Origin: Gammaproteobacteria bacterium
Lineage (GTDB): Bacteria > Pseudomonadota > Gammaproteobacteria > Pseudomonadales > Pseudohongiellaceae
DNA length: 64,000 bases
Assembly: GCA_030682575.1 (NCBI GenBank)
Contig: JAUXNX010000011.1
Location: 1-64,000 of the forward strand
Direction of reading: 5' to 3'
In this document: positions 36,193-48,401 of the stretch, in pieces
How the letters are laid out: each line of letters begins with the position of its first letter
How positions within the stretch are numbered: position 1 is the first letter of the stretch
Notes under the pieces: model-generated
Seen by the model: only the letters and a program-made list of their open reading frames with translations
Told to the model about the DNA's origin: nothing
Database searches by the model: none
Program-made: the position numbers and the translations under genes

Positions 36193-37419
36193 CTAGCTAC
36201 GATAGCTGGCATTGATACGAACATAGTCTTCCGACAAGTCCGAGGTCCAGACGGTTTCGCGCGCGTCGCCACGGGCAAGTTTGACGGTGATCTCAATGGC
36301 TGACTTGTTCATTTCCGCCTGACCAAGTTCTTCGCTGTAAGTGGTTGAACGGGTACCATTTTCCGCAATGCAGACTGAACCAAGATAAACGGAGATACGG
36401 CTCACATCCAGATCCTTCAATCCGGCTCTGCCTACTGCTGCGAGAATTCTTCCCCAATTGGGATCAGACGCCGACAGCGCTGTCTTCACCAGTGGCGATT
36501 CGGCAATAGCGTATGCCACCTTCAAGCACTCCGCTGTATCAGCCCCTCCCTGAATATCCACTGTGACGAATTTTTTCGCACCCTCGGCATCACGAATTAT
36601 GTCCTTGGCCAATTCTCGCACCAGATCCTGCAACGCAGCATCAAAGAGCGTAAAGACTGCATCATCCGCTTCGCTGATCATCACATCGCTCTTGCCGGTT
36701 GCCGTCATCACACAGCAATCGTTCGTCGACGTGTCACCATCTACGGTTATTCTGTTGAACGATTGGTCCACGACACTGTTGAGCATCTTCTGCAGCAAAG
36801 GTTGAGCAATACCCGCATCCGTGAAGACGAAACTGAGCAGGGTTGCCATGTTCGGCTTGATCATTCCGGCACCTTTGGCGATGCCGGTAATCACCACCTT
36901 ACGACCGTTGCAGTCAACAATTACAGACCGTGCCTTTGGGCGTGTATCAGTAGTCATGATGCCTTTGGCAGCACTCAGCCAGTCGTGACCCAGCGCAGCA
37001 AGTGCCGATGGAACCCCTGCGGCGATCTTGTCTACAGGAAGATTTTCCCCAATGACGCCTGTTGAGAATGGCAGTACGGCGCTGACATCCACACTGGCAG
37101 CCTTAGCAACCAGTGTGCACGATGACAATGCATCATCAAGCCCTTTCTGACCCGTGCCCGCATTGGCATTGCCGGTATTGATGAGCAGGTAACGAACATC
37201 GCCACCGCTGTCGACAAGGTGCTTGCGAGCAATCTGTACCGGTGCTGCACAAAATGCATTGCGAGTGAAGACACCTGCGACTGTGGAGCCTGGCGCAATC
37301 TCCATGAGCACAAGATCCAGGCGGCTCTTGTAGCGAATGCCACTTTCCACGGCCGCCACGCGAATGCCTTCCACTCTGTACAAATCTTCCGCCTTGATTG
37401 TGCTTGCTGTGCTGGACAT
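36193..37419 (-). CDS. argJ: Glutamate N-acetyltransferase/amino-acid acetyltransferase ArgJ
   Basis: 408 residues from the ATG at 37419. The self-cleavage site is in 'KGAGMIKPNMATLLSF', with the nucleophilic threonine at about residue 193; 'LINTGNANAGTG' and 'VDGDTSTNDCC' are diagnostic. The precursor splits into alpha and beta chains. ArgJ recycles the acetyl group between ornithine and glutamate in arginine synthesis. The frame also opens at 37446 inside secA, but the later ATG avoids that overlap. It follows secA by five bases. Confidence 0.96.
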   Translation of the reverse strand: MSSTASTIKAEDLYRVEGIRVAAVESGIRYKSRLDLVLMEIAPGSTVAGVFTRNAFCAAPVQIARKHLVDSGGDVRYLLINTGNANAGTGQKGLDDALSSCTLVAKAASVDVSAVLPFSTGVIGENLPVDKIAAGVPSALAALGHDWLSAAKGIMTTDTRPKARSVIVDCNGRKVVITGIAKGAGMIKPNMATLLSFVFTDAGIAQPLLQKMLNSVVDQSFNRITVDGDTSTNDCCVMTATGKSDVMISEADDAVFTLFDAALQDLVRELAKDIIRDAEGAKKFVTVDIQGGADTAECLKVAYAIAESPLVKTALSASDPNWGRILAAVGRAGLKDLDVSRISVYLGSVCIAENGTRSTTYSEELGQAEMNKSAIEITVKLARGDARETVWTSDLSEDYVRINASYRS

Positions 37420-37424
37420 GATGC

Positions 37425-40187
37425 TTAACTCAGTTTCCCGTGACATTGTTTGAATTTTTTGCCCGATCCGCAGAAACAGGGATCGTTGCGTCCGACTTTC
37501 TTTTCCTCACGTACAAACGGAGCTTTTTCGGATGAAGCAGGAACAGTCCCGTCAGCACTGGCCACTTCCTGCTGCAGTGATGCCGCCTGCGCGTGCTCGA
37601 ACTGCATCTTCTCCCGGGCCCGCTCTTCCTCTCGCTGGCGTTCTATGGCGTCGATCTCTTCTGTCGTTCTGATCTGCACATGACTCAGGAAGCGAATCAC
37701 TTCGTGCTGCAGATTGGAGAGCAAATCCTGAAACAGTGTGAAGGCTTCGCGCTTGTACTCCTGCTTGGGGTTCTTGCCAGCGTAGCCACGCAAGAAGATG
37801 CCTTGACGCAACTGATCCATCGCAGCCAAATGTTCCTTCCATAAATTGTCGAGAATCTGCAGCACTATCTGTTTTTCCAGAAGACGCATCTTGGCTCCAA
37901 CCAGCGCCGATTTCTTCTCGTAGTCCTCATGCAGCACTGCGACAATCTTCTCTCGTAGTGTTTCCTCAAACAGTTTCTCATCCTCGTCCAGCCACTGCTG
38001 TACGGGCAGTTTTCTCGCGAACTGCGCCTCAATTGCCTGCTCCAACCCTTCTATGTCCCACTGCTCGGGAACACTCTGAGGCGGAATGTGGTTACCGACC
38101 ACCTGACTGCCAACCTCCTGGCGCATGCTGGTAATAATGGCGGAGATGTCATCACTCGCCATCAACTCATTGCGTTGACGATAAACTATCGTGCGCTGGT
38201 CGTTGGCAACGTTGTCGTATTCCAGCAACTGCTTGCGGATATCGAAGTTACGTCCTTCTACCTTGCGCTGTGCTTTCTCGATGGATTTGGAGACCATGCC
38301 ATGCTCGATGGCTTCACCGCGCTCCATACCAAGGGCCTGCATGAAATTCTTGACGCGCTCAGACGCAAAGATGCGCATCAGATTGTCTTCCAGCGACAGA
38401 TAGAATCGCGAAAATCCCGGATCACCCTGACGACCGGAGCGACCACGCAGTTGGTTGTCGATGCGGCGTGATTCATGACGCTCTGTGCCAATGATGTGTA
38501 AACCACCGGCATCCAGGACCTGCTGATGCCGTTCTCGCCAGCGCGCCCGAACCTCTTCGACCTGTTCAGGTGTTGCGTTTTCCAGTGCGGCAATCTCGTG
38601 CTCGGCATTGCCACCCAACACAATGTCAGTACCGCGACCAGCCATGTTTGTTGCTATGGTCACCACACCGGGCCGACCCGCCTGTGCAATGATGTATGCC
38701 TCCTTCTGGTGAAACTTGGCATTCAATACTTCGTGCTCAATTTTCTCTTTTTTCAAGAATGCAGAGAGCGTTTCTGACGTATCAATGGACGCAGTACCCA
38801 CGAGTACAGGTGCACCCTTGGCACTGTATTCCTTGATGTCTCGCACGATCGCTTCAAACTTTTCCTCCATGGACAGGAAGATCAGGTCATTTTTGTCGAT
38901 ACGGATCATCGGCTTGTTTGACGGGATAACGACAACATCCAGGCCATAGATCTGCTTGAATTCGAAAGCCTCGGTATCCGCAGTTCCTGTCATACCCGCA
39001 AGTTTTCGATACAGGCGGAAATAGTTCTGGAAAGTAGTGGAGGCCAATGTCTGACTCTCACTCTGAATGGCAAGCCCTTCCTTCGCTTCGATCGCCTGAT
39101 GCAGGCCTTCTGACAAGCGGCGCCCCTCCATCGTGCGTCCCGTATGCTCATCGATCAGCACAATCTTCTTGTTCTGAACAATATATTCCACATCCTTGTG
39201 AAAGAGATAGTGTGCCTTGAGTGCAGAATGAATGTGATGCAAAAGGCCGAGATTTGTCGCAGCATAGAGATTCTCACCTTCATTAAGAAGCTTTTTTTGA
39301 ATCAACAGATCTTCGAGAAACTCATGGCCAGCTTCCGTCAATTCCACTTGACGCGCCTTCTCATCAATAATGAAGTGACCTGACTCTATATACTCGTTGT
39401 CGCGATCCATGCCGAAGCCAGTCTTTTCTGGCTTCGGCGTTCCTCTTTCCAATTTCGGTATCAGTGCATTGATCGCAAGGTACTGCTTCGAGCTGTCTTC
39501 CGCCGCACCAGAAATGATCAGAGGTGTTCTCGCCTCATCAATCAGGATGGAGTCAACTTCGTCGACAATCGCAAAGTTCAAGGTCTTCTGCAGTTTGTCC
39601 TCAAGCCGGAATGCCATGTTGTCGCGCAGGTAGTCGAAACCGAATTCATTGTTCGTACCGTAGGAAACGGACGCCTCGTAGGCTTCCTTTTTCTGCTCCT
39701 GGGTCTGACCGGACACGATGATGCCTACGCTCAGTCCGAGGAACTCATACAGAGGTCGCATCCAGTTCGCGTCACGAGCCGCGAGATAATCGTTCACCGT
39801 GACGATGTGCACGCCTAACCCAGTAAGCCCGTTCAGGTAGGCCGGCAGAGTTGCGACCAGAGTCTTGCCCTCACCGGTCTTCATTTCTGCAATATTGCCT
39901 TCGTGAAGCACCATGCCGCCAATCAATTGAACATCGAAATGACGCATACCCATCGTGCGCTTGCTGGCCTCGCGCACTACGGCAAAAGCTTCAGGCAACA
40001 ACTGGTCGAGCGTCTCGCCCTTGTCGAATCTTTGCTTGAACTCGACGGTCTTCGCCTTGAGCTGGTCGTCGGACAACGCTTCGCAACTGCTTTCCAACGC
40101 GTTGATTTTAATTACATTTTTATGCAGCCTTTTCAACTGTCTGGAGTTACTGCTGCCGAATATTGCTTGTAGAAATTTTAAAGCCAT
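37425..40187 (-). CDS. secA: Preprotein translocase ATPase SecA
   Basis: 920 residues. Walker A is in '[20 protein letters not shown]' (about residues 102-120). DEAD-type '[20 protein letters not shown]', '[14 protein letters not shown]' and '[22 protein letters not shown]' are all present. The C-terminal zinc/SecB-binding motif is [19 protein letters not shown]. It drives protein export through SecYEG. It lies downstream of the M23 peptidase gene with a 130-bp gap that can hold its own promoter, and is followed at once by argJ. Confidence 0.99.
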   Translation of the reverse strand: MALKFLQAIFGSSNSRQLKRLHKNVIKINALESSCEALSDDQLKAKTVEFKQRFDKGETLDQLLPEAFAVVREASKRTMGMRHFDVQLIGGMVLHEGNIAEMKTGEGKTLVATLPAYLNGLTGLGVHIVTVNDYLAARDANWMRPLYEFLGLSVGIIVSGQTQEQKKEAYEASVSYGTNNEFGFDYLRDNMAFRLEDKLQKTLNFAIVDEVDSILIDEARTPLIISGAAEDSSKQYLAINALIPKLERGTPKPEKTGFGMDRDNEYIESGHFIIDEKARQVELTEAGHEFLEDLLIQKKLLNEGENLYAATNLGLLHHIHSALKAHYLFHKDVEYIVQNKKIVLIDEHTGRTMEGRRLSEGLHQAIEAKEGLAIQSESQTLASTTFQNYFRLYRKLAGMTGTADTEAFEFKQIYGLDVVVIPSNKPMIRIDKNDLIFLSMEEKFEAIVRDIKEYSAKGAPVLVGTASIDTSETLSAFLKKEKIEHEVLNAKFHQKEAYIIAQAGRPGVVTIATNMAGRGTDIVLGGNAEHEIAALENATPEQVEEVRARWRERHQQVLDAGGLHIIGTERHESRRIDNQLRGRSGRQGDPGFSRFYLSLEDNLMRIFASERVKNFMQALGMERGEAIEHGMVSKSIEKAQRKVEGRNFDIRKQLLEYDNVANDQRTIVYRQRNELMASDDISAIITSMRQEVGSQVVGNHIPPQSVPEQWDIEGLEQAIEAQFARKLPVQQWLDEDEKLFEETLREKIVAVLHEDYEKKSALVGAKMRLLEKQIVLQILDNLWKEHLAAMDQLRQGIFLRGYAGKNPKQEYKREAFTLFQDLLSNLQHEVIRFLSHVQIRTTEEIDAIERQREEERAREKMQFEHAQAASLQQEVASADGTVPASSEKAPFVREEKKVGRNDPCFCGSGKKFKQCHGKLS

Positions 40188-40317
40188 GATCGTGTTTAGC
40201 TCGCGTTATGACTGGGATATCACCAGATTTGGGTATCTTGAAATTTATGCATGAGTCGTGAAGTTTTCCGCCAACCTTATTTGGATAGCAGAAGATTCAG
40301 TTGTTCCGGGAAGGGAA

Positions 40318-41247
40318 TTAGCGCGCCGTGCGGTGTATATACGACGCCGGGTCAACGACCCGACCGTTCTTGTAGACTTCGAAGTGAACATGCGGGCCTG
40401 TCGAACGCCCGGTACTACCCACCAAGCCGATGGTCTGCCCCTTTTTAATGACTTCGCCCACATCAACCAACAGCGCTTCGGCGTGCCCATAGCGGGTAAC
40501 ATAGCCATTGCCATGATTCACATCAATCGCCAGGCCATAACCTTGGCGCTCTCCGGCGCTGGTTACAACGCCAGCGGCCACAGACACGATGTCAGCTCCC
40601 GCCTCTGATGTCGCAAAGTCGATGCCGTAGTGCGAGGCGATGCGACCGGTGAACGGGTCTGTACGGCGTCCGAAAGGTGACGAAATCCAGCCCTGCTTGA
40701 CCGGGCGGCCTGCAAGGAAGATATCCGATTCAAACTGCCGTTCGGCCATCAAACCTTCGAGAATTTCCAGTTGCTGAGCACGATCAGCGATTTGCTGCTC
40801 CAACTCGCTGATGGCGTGGAGAAACTCGGGCGGTGCATAGGCAACAGAATCCTCACTCAAAGGTCCGCCTACAGGAGGCGCCTGAGTGAAATTGAACTCT
40901 CCGGAATCCAACTGGGCAACCGTCGTAATGCGTTCGCCGAGAGCTTCGAGGCGCAGCAATCTTGCCTGCAGCGTGGCCAGGCGCAGAGTCAGCGCCTCCA
41001 GATTTTCTGACGATTCCTGTTTGAGCTTGGCAATCGCGTCCGCCTGGGACTCGATTTCGTCGGTCCAACCCAGTGCGCTTTCCAGGGAATATTCACGGGA
41101 ATCCTGAGAGACAGCAACCTGATAACCGAGATAACCAAACGCAACCGGGGCGCCGAGAATGCATATGGACAGGAGGCCTTTCAGCCATCCTTTCAGGACA
41201 ATAGTGCGGGTGTGACCGTGGCGCTGGTCAACAAGTATGACTTTCAT
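40318..41247 (-). CDS. M23-family peptidoglycan endopeptidase, membrane-anchored
   Basis: A 309-residue protein. An N-terminal anchor (LKGLLSICILGAPVAFGYLGYQVAV, about residues 22-46) precedes a coiled coil (ESQADAIAKLKQESSENLEALTLRLATLQARLLRLEALGERI). The C-terminal LytM domain has zinc ligands in 'HYGIDFAT' (HxxxD) and 'GPHVHFEVYKNG' (HxH), plus 'SSPFGRRTDPFTG'. All catalytic residues are present, so it may be an active cross-link hydrolase rather than an EnvC/NlpD-like activator. The place between lpxC and secA is conserved in Pseudomonas. Confidence 0.92.
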   Translation of the reverse strand: MKVILVDQRHGHTRTIVLKGWLKGLLSICILGAPVAFGYLGYQVAVSQDSREYSLESALGWTDEIESQADAIAKLKQESSENLEALTLRLATLQARLLRLEALGERITTVAQLDSGEFNFTQAPPVGGPLSEDSVAYAPPEFLHAISELEQQIADRAQQLEILEGLMAERQFESDIFLAGRPVKQGWISSPFGRRTDPFTGRIASHYGIDFATSEAGADIVSVAAGVVTSAGERQGYGLAIDVNHGNGYVTRYGHAEALLVDVGEVIKKGQTIGLVGSTGRSTGPHVHFEVYKNGRVVDPASYIHRTAR

Positions 41248-41362
41248 AGCTCAGGGTGTTCTCAAAATTCGTTACTAGAACACCTGAGCATGCAAGGGCA
41301 GCCGCACATCAAACCACCTGAAAATCAACAGGTTACAATAGTCTGACGACAAAAATGCAGAA

Positions 41363-42274
41363 TTACGCTGCCAATACGGGTTTCATGTAGGAAATAGGTA
41401 CGTGTGTATCGGTATCGAAACTTACAATTTCCCAGGCGTCTTTGTTTACTTCCAGCGACCTTAATAATGCATTATTCAAGGCGTGTCCAGATTTATATCC
41501 TTTGAACTCGCCGATGAGGCTGTAGCCACTCATATACAGATCGCCGATTGCGTCCAGAATCTTGTGCTTCACAAACTCGTCTTCGTAGCGCAAACCATCC
41601 TCATTGAGCACTTTGTAATCACCCACAGCAATTGCGTTTTCCATACTCGCACCCAGAGCGAGATTACGATTGCGCAGCTCTTCGAACTCATGCATGAAAC
41701 CGAAGGTGCGGGCGCGGCTCACTTCCTTCACGAATGACATGCTGGAGAAATCGACGGTCGCCGTTTTTGTGTACTTCCTGTACACAGGGTGATCATACAA
41801 CAGCGTGTAACTCACCTTGAAGCCATCGAAGGGCTCCAGGCTCACAGACTTGTCGCCATCCTCAACACGCAGTGGTCTCTTGATACGAATGAATTTCTTC
41901 AACGCTGACTGCTCTTCGATGCCAGCGGACTGGATAAGGAACACGAACGGACCGGCACTGCCGTCCATGATGGGAACCTCTGGAGCGCTGACATCAATAT
42001 AAGCGTTGTCGATACCTAGACCACACATCGCCGACATCAGATGTTCAATAGTGGAAATCCTGACGTCACCCTTGATCAGAGTTGTCGACAGAGTAGTGTC
42101 TCCCACATAGGAGGCTTTGGCTGGAATCTGCACCATGGGATCGAGATCCGTACGAGTGAAGATGATGCCGCTGTTGATCGGTGCAGGACGCAGGGTCAGG
42201 TAGACTTTCTCACCGTTATGCAGTCCCACTCCAGTGGCTCTGATAACGTTTTTCAAGGTTCTTTGATTAAGCAT
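41363..42274 (-). CDS. lpxC: UDP-3-O-acyl-N-acetylglucosamine deacetylase LpxC
   Basis: 303 residues, the standard length. '[32 protein letters not shown]' opens the protein. '[17 protein letters not shown]' supplies a zinc His, '[27 protein letters not shown]' follows, and '[15 protein letters not shown]' and 'YKSGHALNN' give the remaining zinc and catalytic residues. It performs the committed step of lipid A synthesis. It lies 241 bp after ftsZ and appears to have its own promoter. Confidence 0.98.
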   Translation of the reverse strand: MLNQRTLKNVIRATGVGLHNGEKVYLTLRPAPINSGIIFTRTDLDPMVQIPAKASYVGDTTLSTTLIKGDVRISTIEHLMSAMCGLGIDNAYIDVSAPEVPIMDGSAGPFVFLIQSAGIEEQSALKKFIRIKRPLRVEDGDKSVSLEPFDGFKVSYTLLYDHPVYRKYTKTATVDFSSMSFVKEVSRARTFGFMHEFEELRNRNLALGASMENAIAVGDYKVLNEDGLRYEDEFVKHKILDAIGDLYMSGYSLIGEFKGYKSGHALNNALLRSLEVNKDAWEIVSFDTDTHVPISYMKPVLAA

Positions 42275-42333
42275 AAATGTCTTTCCCGGTTAGATGTGGC
42301 GCCTGCATGACCGCCAGTTTCAGCGCAGGCCGG

Positions 42334-42362
42334 ATAATAGCAAAGATCAAACAATAACCCAA
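42334..42362 (-). promoter_or_regulatory. Candidate sigma-70 promoter for lpxC
   Basis: On the minus strand TTGGGT (plus 42357-42362) and TATTAT (plus 42334-42339) are 17 bp apart, 60 bp before the lpxC start. Three of six and five of six consensus bases match. Confidence 0.45.
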
Positions 42363-42409
42363 CAACTCGATCGGTCTTAACCCGGTGCATCCCGGCTCAT
42401 TCAAAGCCT

Positions 42410-42478
42410 GGCAGAGGTCAGTTCAGCCCTCTGCCCCAAACAGGAATTCCCTGCATTTCGTGCCAGTTCAATGGCACG
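42410..42478 (-). terminator. Two hairpins after ftsZ, possible attenuating terminator
   Basis: CGTGCCA/TGGCACG (42459-42465 and 42472-42478) and GGCAGAGG/CCTCTGCC (42410-42417 and 42428-42435) lie in tandem downstream of ftsZ. Neither has a long T run. They may slow or partly stop transcription between ftsZ and lpxC, or protect the ftsZ mRNA end. Confidence 0.45.
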
Positions 42479-42515
42479 GAACGCGCACCTTCCACACACA
42501 TTTCAAACAACGAGT

Positions 42516-43685
42516 TCAGTCAGCCTGTCGTCGCAAGAAGGCAGGAATATCCAAGTAGTCCATATCTGTATCGGAACCTACCGCCCTGGCAAGACCAGTC
42601 TGTGGCATCGTATGCGCTGATGCAGAACGGGTTCTTAATGCTGCAGGTCTATCGAGTTGACGATAATCAGTCACCACTGCCTTTGGTGCCAATTCGACTG
42701 GTTTGGTCGGTGCGGTAACTGTCGCTGCACGAGAACCCAGACCGGTGGCAACCACGGTGACGCGAATCTCGTCGCCCATATCCGGATCGATCACGGTACC
42801 TACAACAACAGTCGCATCATCAGATGCAAACTCTTCAATGGTGTCACCCACTTCCGTAAATTCACCGAGAGACAGATTCTCACCTGCTGTGATGTTGACG
42901 AGAATGCCGCGCGCACCATGCAGATTTACATCTTCAAGCAGCGGACTGCGAATAGCTGACTCAGCTGCCTCGCGCGCGCGGCCTTCACCTTTCGCATATC
43001 CGGTACCCATCATCGCCATGCCCATCTCGGACATAACCGTACGCACATCGGCGAAGTCCACATTGATCATGCCAGGGCGCATGATCAGATCGGCGATGCC
43101 CTTCACTGCACCGAGCAGTACATCGTTCGCAGCCTTGAAGGCGTCCAGCAGAGAAGCGGATTTACCCAACACCTCGAGCAGCTTTTCGTTGGGAATAGTG
43201 ATCAGAGAATCAACGTGCTGTGACAATGCACGAATCCCTTCCTCTGCAACCAGTGCTCGTTTCTTGCCTTCAAAAGGGAAAGGTTTGGTGACTACGGCGA
43301 CAGTGAGAATGCCAAGCTCTCTTGCCACTTCGGCAAAAATAGGCGCAGCACCAGTTCCGGTACCACCACCCATGCCTGCTGTGATGAACACCATATCGGC
43401 ACCAGAGAGTATCTCGGCAATTTCATCACGATCTTCCAGAGCGGCCTGACGTCCTATTTCCGGATTAGCTCCAGCACCAAGCCCCTTGGTGACACAACTG
43501 CCCATCTGCAGGAGGGTTTTGGCACGCACATTATTCAATGCCTGCGCATCAGTGTTGGCGCAAATGAATTCAACGCCCTCGATGTGATTGGCAATCATGT
43601 GACGCACCGCGTTTCCGCCGCCGCCGCCCACACCAATCACCTTGATCACTGCGTTCTGCGGAATACTATCGACTAATTCAAACAT
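42516..43685 (-). CDS. ftsZ: Cell division GTPase FtsZ
   Basis: 389 residues. The tubulin signature [10 protein letters not shown] follows 'MVFITAGM' around residues 95-115; '[14 protein letters not shown]' starts the GTPase domain and the T7 loop residues lie in '[11 protein letters not shown]'. A variable linker leads to the conserved C-terminal peptide [13 protein letters not shown], which binds FtsA and ZipA. It polymerises into the division ring. ftsA lies 83 bp upstream, the usual order. Confidence 0.99.
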   Translation of the reverse strand: MFELVDSIPQNAVIKVIGVGGGGGNAVRHMIANHIEGVEFICANTDAQALNNVRAKTLLQMGSCVTKGLGAGANPEIGRQAALEDRDEIAEILSGADMVFITAGMGGGTGTGAAPIFAEVARELGILTVAVVTKPFPFEGKKRALVAEEGIRALSQHVDSLITIPNEKLLEVLGKSASLLDAFKAANDVLLGAVKGIADLIMRPGMINVDFADVRTVMSEMGMAMMGTGYAKGEGRAREAAESAIRSPLLEDVNLHGARGILVNITAGENLSLGEFTEVGDTIEEFASDDATVVVGTVIDPDMGDEIRVTVVATGLGSRAATVTAPTKPVELAPKAVVTDYRQLDRPAALRTRSASAHTMPQTGLARAVGSDTDMDYLDIPAFLRRQAD

Positions 43686-43768
43686 ACGGCCTCCGGTTAT
43701 TATAAATTTGAAAACTCTTCCTGTGGTTTATGACTAACAATCCAAAACGTGCAAATCGAAAATGATGT

Positions 43769-45007
43769 TCATAAATTTTTCTTGAGCCATGCGGTAAAGC
43801 GTTCCACGAAACCACCTGCCTGAGATTCCTTGGCTGGCACTTGAAAATCCCGATCCTGTTGCTGCTTCAATCCATACAGCAACAAGCCGACACCCGTTGA
43901 GTAAATTGGATTTCTGACAATATCGGCCAACCCCTTGACGTTCTGTGGAGAACCAATACGCACTGGCGCATGGAATATTTCTTCGGCCAGTTCCATAACA
44001 CCCTCCATCTTGCTGGTACCGCCGGTCAGGACAATACCGGCTGCGAGCATGTTCTCGTAACCGCTTCGCTGAAGCTCCGCACGAATGAGAGTAAAAAGTT
44101 CGTCGTAGCGCGGCTCAACCACTTCCGCCAGCGCCTGACGGGACAGCTCACGAGGTGGCCTGTCTCCCACACTGGGGACCTTGATAGTTTCGCCAGCGCT
44201 GGCCAGTTGAGTCAGCGCGCACGCATATTTAATCTTGATCTCGTCGGCGTTTTCGGTGGGTGTACGCAGAGCCATCGCAATATCATTGGTCACCTGATCA
44301 CCGGCAATTGGAATCACACCTGTATGGCGAATAGCTCCTTCGGTAAACACTGCGATGTCGCTGGTACCGCCTCCGATGTCTACCAGACAAACACCCAACT
44401 CCTTTTCGTCTTCGGTCAGTACTGCGTAGCTGGAAGCCAACTGCTCAAGGATGATCTCCTCAGTCACCAGACCACAACGTTTAATGCATTTTTCAATATT
44501 CTGCACAGCATTGATCGCACAGGTCACAAGATGCACCTTGGCTTCCAAGCGTACGCCGGACATGCCTAGCGGTTCCTTCACTCCTTCCTGTGAGTCGATG
44601 ATGTATTCCTGCGGCAAAATGTGCAGCACCTTCTGATCTGCCGGAATCGCCACTGCCTGCGCCGCGTCGATGACACGCTCAATGTCGGCACGCGTGACTT
44701 CACCATCACGGATCGCGACGATGCCGTGAGAATTCATGCTGCGGATATGACTTCCCGCAATACCTGCGTATACCGAGTGAATCTGGCAACCTGCCATCAA
44801 CTCTGCTTCTTCGATCGCACGTTGAATGGACTCGACAGTGGACTCGATGTTAACCACCGTACCTTTCTTCAATCCTCGGGATCTGTGACTACCTATGCCA
44901 ACGATATCCAGGCTGCCGTCTGATTTGATGTCACCGACAATAGCCACCACCTTGGAGGTTCCAATATCAAGACCAACGATCAGATTACCGCGTGTTGTTT
45001 CGCTCAT
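43769..45007 (-). CDS. ftsA: Cell division actin-like protein FtsA
   Basis: 412 residues from the ATG at 45007, where MSETTRGNLIVGLDIGTSKVVAIVG aligns with FtsA; the longer open frame upstream is unlike the family. The actin fold shows phosphate-1 'DIGTSKV', phosphate-2 'LVDIGGGTSDIAVF' and the adenosine motif 'GIVLTGGTSKMEG'. The C-terminal amphipathic helix (FVERFTAWLKKNL) binds the membrane. It tethers FtsZ filaments and recruits later division proteins. Confidence 0.98.
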   Translation of the reverse strand: MSETTRGNLIVGLDIGTSKVVAIVGDIKSDGSLDIVGIGSHRSRGLKKGTVVNIESTVESIQRAIEEAELMAGCQIHSVYAGIAGSHIRSMNSHGIVAIRDGEVTRADIERVIDAAQAVAIPADQKVLHILPQEYIIDSQEGVKEPLGMSGVRLEAKVHLVTCAINAVQNIEKCIKRCGLVTEEIILEQLASSYAVLTEDEKELGVCLVDIGGGTSDIAVFTEGAIRHTGVIPIAGDQVTNDIAMALRTPTENADEIKIKYACALTQLASAGETIKVPSVGDRPPRELSRQALAEVVEPRYDELFTLIRAELQRSGYENMLAAGIVLTGGTSKMEGVMELAEEIFHAPVRIGSPQNVKGLADIVRNPIYSTGVGLLLYGLKQQQDRDFQVPAKESQAGGFVERFTAWLKKNL

Positions 45008-45089
45008 AATCCGCGAGCTCCCCATGAGGTTGAGAGCCATACTGATGCGCTGGCGCTCGTGTTCTGTGCTATGTATGTCCTGACAAAAT

Positions 45090-45929
45090 TCATTTTGATG
45101 CAACCTTTCCCTGCATGACTTCTTTGTTCCTGATTGAAATTCCATTGTTGTAACGCAGATCAAACGCTTCTATTTGACCGATCTGTGTATGAAAAAGGCT
45201 GTCGTAAAGTTTGACAAGACGCTGCATTCTTTCCACAACATCATTACGGCCGATCGTCACCAGAACATCGTTATCCATACGCAGAGTCCAGCTACCGCGC
45301 TCATTCAATTCCAATGCGCGAACTCGCAATCCAGAGGCAAACAACATCTGGCTGAACGACTGATACTGTTCCATCACTCGGCGATGTGTTCCTTCCGGCC
45401 CTTTCAATGAAGGAAGTGCCATATCGTCCTCAATGACTGTGGGTTTGAATATCGCCCCGTACTGATTCAACAACCTGTCTTCCCCCCAACGAGCAATTGC
45501 TACTTCCTCAGTGATAGCAACCGACAGAGTGTCCGGCCAGACTCTGGTGATCATGGCCTGATCGATCCATGGATCAGCTTCAAGTTCAGTTTTGATCGCT
45601 TGCACGTCAAGGGCCAGAAATCCTTTGTTGATGTGAGCAGCGAGAACGGATCTGACATTGCGCTCGTTCACTCGCAGTAATGGATTTTCCATCAACACGG
45701 TCTGTACCGGCTTACTCATGTATGCCGCCATTTCCTCAGCATGTTGACTGAACAACACCAAGACAGACAGCAACAGTACTATCAGCAATATCCCTGTTCT
45801 GCTCTTTGGCGACTGCTTTTCCTGCGGCGCTCTCTTATCGACAAGCACTGCACCACGAGCGATGTCCCGTATGCCGCCATGCGCAGAGAAAGAATTGTGG
45901 TTAACCGCCGTTTTCATGTCTTCAGTCAT
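45090..45929 (-). CDS. ftsQ: Cell division protein FtsQ
   Basis: A 279-residue bitopic protein. A cytoplasmic N-terminus of about 45 residues is followed by one membrane span (GILLIVLLLSVLVLF). The POTRA domain covers about residues 80-145 ('NERNVRSVLAAHINKGFLALDVQAIKTELEADPWIDQAMITRVWPDTLSVAITE'), and the FtsQ beta domain follows. It links early and late divisome proteins. AGAGGA sits directly against the first ATG, so the ATG at 45917 (five codons in) may be the real start. Confidence 0.95.
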   Translation of the reverse strand: MTEDMKTAVNHNSFSAHGGIRDIARGAVLVDKRAPQEKQSPKSRTGILLIVLLLSVLVLFSQHAEEMAAYMSKPVQTVLMENPLLRVNERNVRSVLAAHINKGFLALDVQAIKTELEADPWIDQAMITRVWPDTLSVAITEEVAIARWGEDRLLNQYGAIFKPTVIEDDMALPSLKGPEGTHRRVMEQYQSFSQMLFASGLRVRALELNERGSWTLRMDNDVLVTIGRNDVVERMQRLVKLYDSLFHTQIGQIEAFDLRYNNGISIRNKEVMQGKVASK

Positions 45930-45964
45930 TCCTCTTCGCCGTTACTTCTTGCAACAGCAGGGCA

Positions 45965-46897
<933 letters not shown>

Positions 46898-46957
46898 TCA
46901 GTACACACTTTTATCTTGTCTTCCTGATTGCAGACACATTGATTACAAAATCAGTAA

Positions 46958-48394
46958 TTACAGAACCAATCCTTGTTCAGCCAGTTGCTTCGCCAATAGA
47001 CCAACACTGCCAGCACCTTGAGTGATCACGATGTCACCATCAAGCAGAATCCCGGTCAGCACTTTGCGAATATCTTCATCATCCTGCACAAACACCGGGT
47101 CGACTTTGCCGCGAGCACGAATGCTGCGACAGAGATGACGGGAATCAGCACCGGGGATTACATCCTCGCCTGCTGAGTAAACTTCCAGCATCAACAACAC
47201 ATCGACGTCGGAAAGCACTTTCACGAAATCTTCGTAGAGGTCTTTGGTGCGCGTGTAACGATGCGGTTGATAGATCATGACCAGACGTGCATCCGGCCAG
47301 CCGTCCCGCAACGCGGCAATAGTGGCAGCCACTTCGCGCGGATGATGTCCGTAATCGTCAAGCAACATCACGCTGCCGCTGTGCAGGGGAAACTGTCCTT
47401 GAATATCGAAGCGACGCCCGACGCCCTGAAACTTGCTTAATCCCGCACAGATATGTTCATCACTGATGCCTTCGTCGCTCGCTATGGCAACGGCAGCCGT
47501 TGCATTGAGCGCATTGTGCTTGCCGGGAATGTTCAAATTGACTTTCAGCGTGCCGGAACGCTCAGGACGCACGATCTCGAATTCCGTATATTGGCGATCC
47601 TGACGCAGATTGAGAATGCGGTAGTCCGCCTTCTCGGAAAATCCGTAAGTGAGCTTAGGTCTTGAAACATGCGGCAGGATTTCTTCGACAACAGGATCAT
47701 CGATACACAGAACGGCCAAACCGTAGAAAGGCAGGTTGTGCAAAAATTCAATGAAGGACTTCTTCAGTTTGTTGAAGTCTCCCTCATAGGTACTCATGTG
47801 ATCCGCATCAATATTGGTGACTGCGGCGACCATCGGCTGAAGGTGCAGGAACGATGCATCACTCTCATCCGCCTCAGCGACAAGGTAGCGGCTCTCACCC
47901 AATCTGGCATTCGCCCCTGCACTGTTCAGCAGACCACCAATCACGAATGTCGGGTCGAGTTTCGCTTCAGCGAATATGGATGCTACCAGGCTCGTCGTTG
48001 TGGTCTTGCCATGAGTGCCGGCGATGGCGATCGCGTGGCGGTAGCGCATCAGTTCCGCAAGCATTTCTGCACGAGGGATAATGGGTCTGCCCAACACTCT
48101 GGCAGCGGCGAGTTCTGGGTTCTCTGGATTGACGGCACTGGAATAGACCACCACATCTGCAATCTCAATATTCTCTGCGCGATGACCAATGAATACTGTT
48201 GCTCCCAATGCCACAAGGCGCTGAGTGACAGAAGATGCCTTCAGATCGGAACCTGATATGCGGTATCCCTGATTCAGCAACACCTCGGCGATACCGCACA
48301 TACCCGCTCCACCAATACCGACAAAGTGAATGGTCTTGATGCGACGCATCTCCGGAACGGAATACAGCTTCCCCTGTGATACTTGATTTGTCAT
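46958..48394 (-). CDS. murC: UDP-N-acetylmuramate--L-alanine ligase
   Basis: 478 residues from the ATG at 48394, eight bases after murG; the frame is open further upstream inside murG. '[23 protein letters not shown]' binds UDP, and the ATP loop [12 protein letters not shown] lies near residue 125. '[12 protein letters not shown]'-like '[16 protein letters not shown]' and '[16 protein letters not shown]' complete the Mur ligase pattern. It adds L-Ala to UDP-MurNAc. Confidence 0.98.
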   Translation of the reverse strand: MTNQVSQGKLYSVPEMRRIKTIHFVGIGGAGMCGIAEVLLNQGYRISGSDLKASSVTQRLVALGATVFIGHRAENIEIADVVVYSSAVNPENPELAAARVLGRPIIPRAEMLAELMRYRHAIAIAGTHGKTTTTSLVASIFAEAKLDPTFVIGGLLNSAGANARLGESRYLVAEADESDASFLHLQPMVAAVTNIDADHMSTYEGDFNKLKKSFIEFLHNLPFYGLAVLCIDDPVVEEILPHVSRPKLTYGFSEKADYRILNLRQDRQYTEFEIVRPERSGTLKVNLNIPGKHNALNATAAVAIASDEGISDEHICAGLSKFQGVGRRFDIQGQFPLHSGSVMLLDDYGHHPREVAATIAALRDGWPDARLVMIYQPHRYTRTKDLYEDFVKVLSDVDVLLMLEVYSAGEDVIPGADSRHLCRSIRARGKVDPVFVQDDEDIRKVLTGILLDGDIVITQGAGSVGLLAKQLAEQGLVL

Positions 48395-48401
48395 AAGCTC
48401 T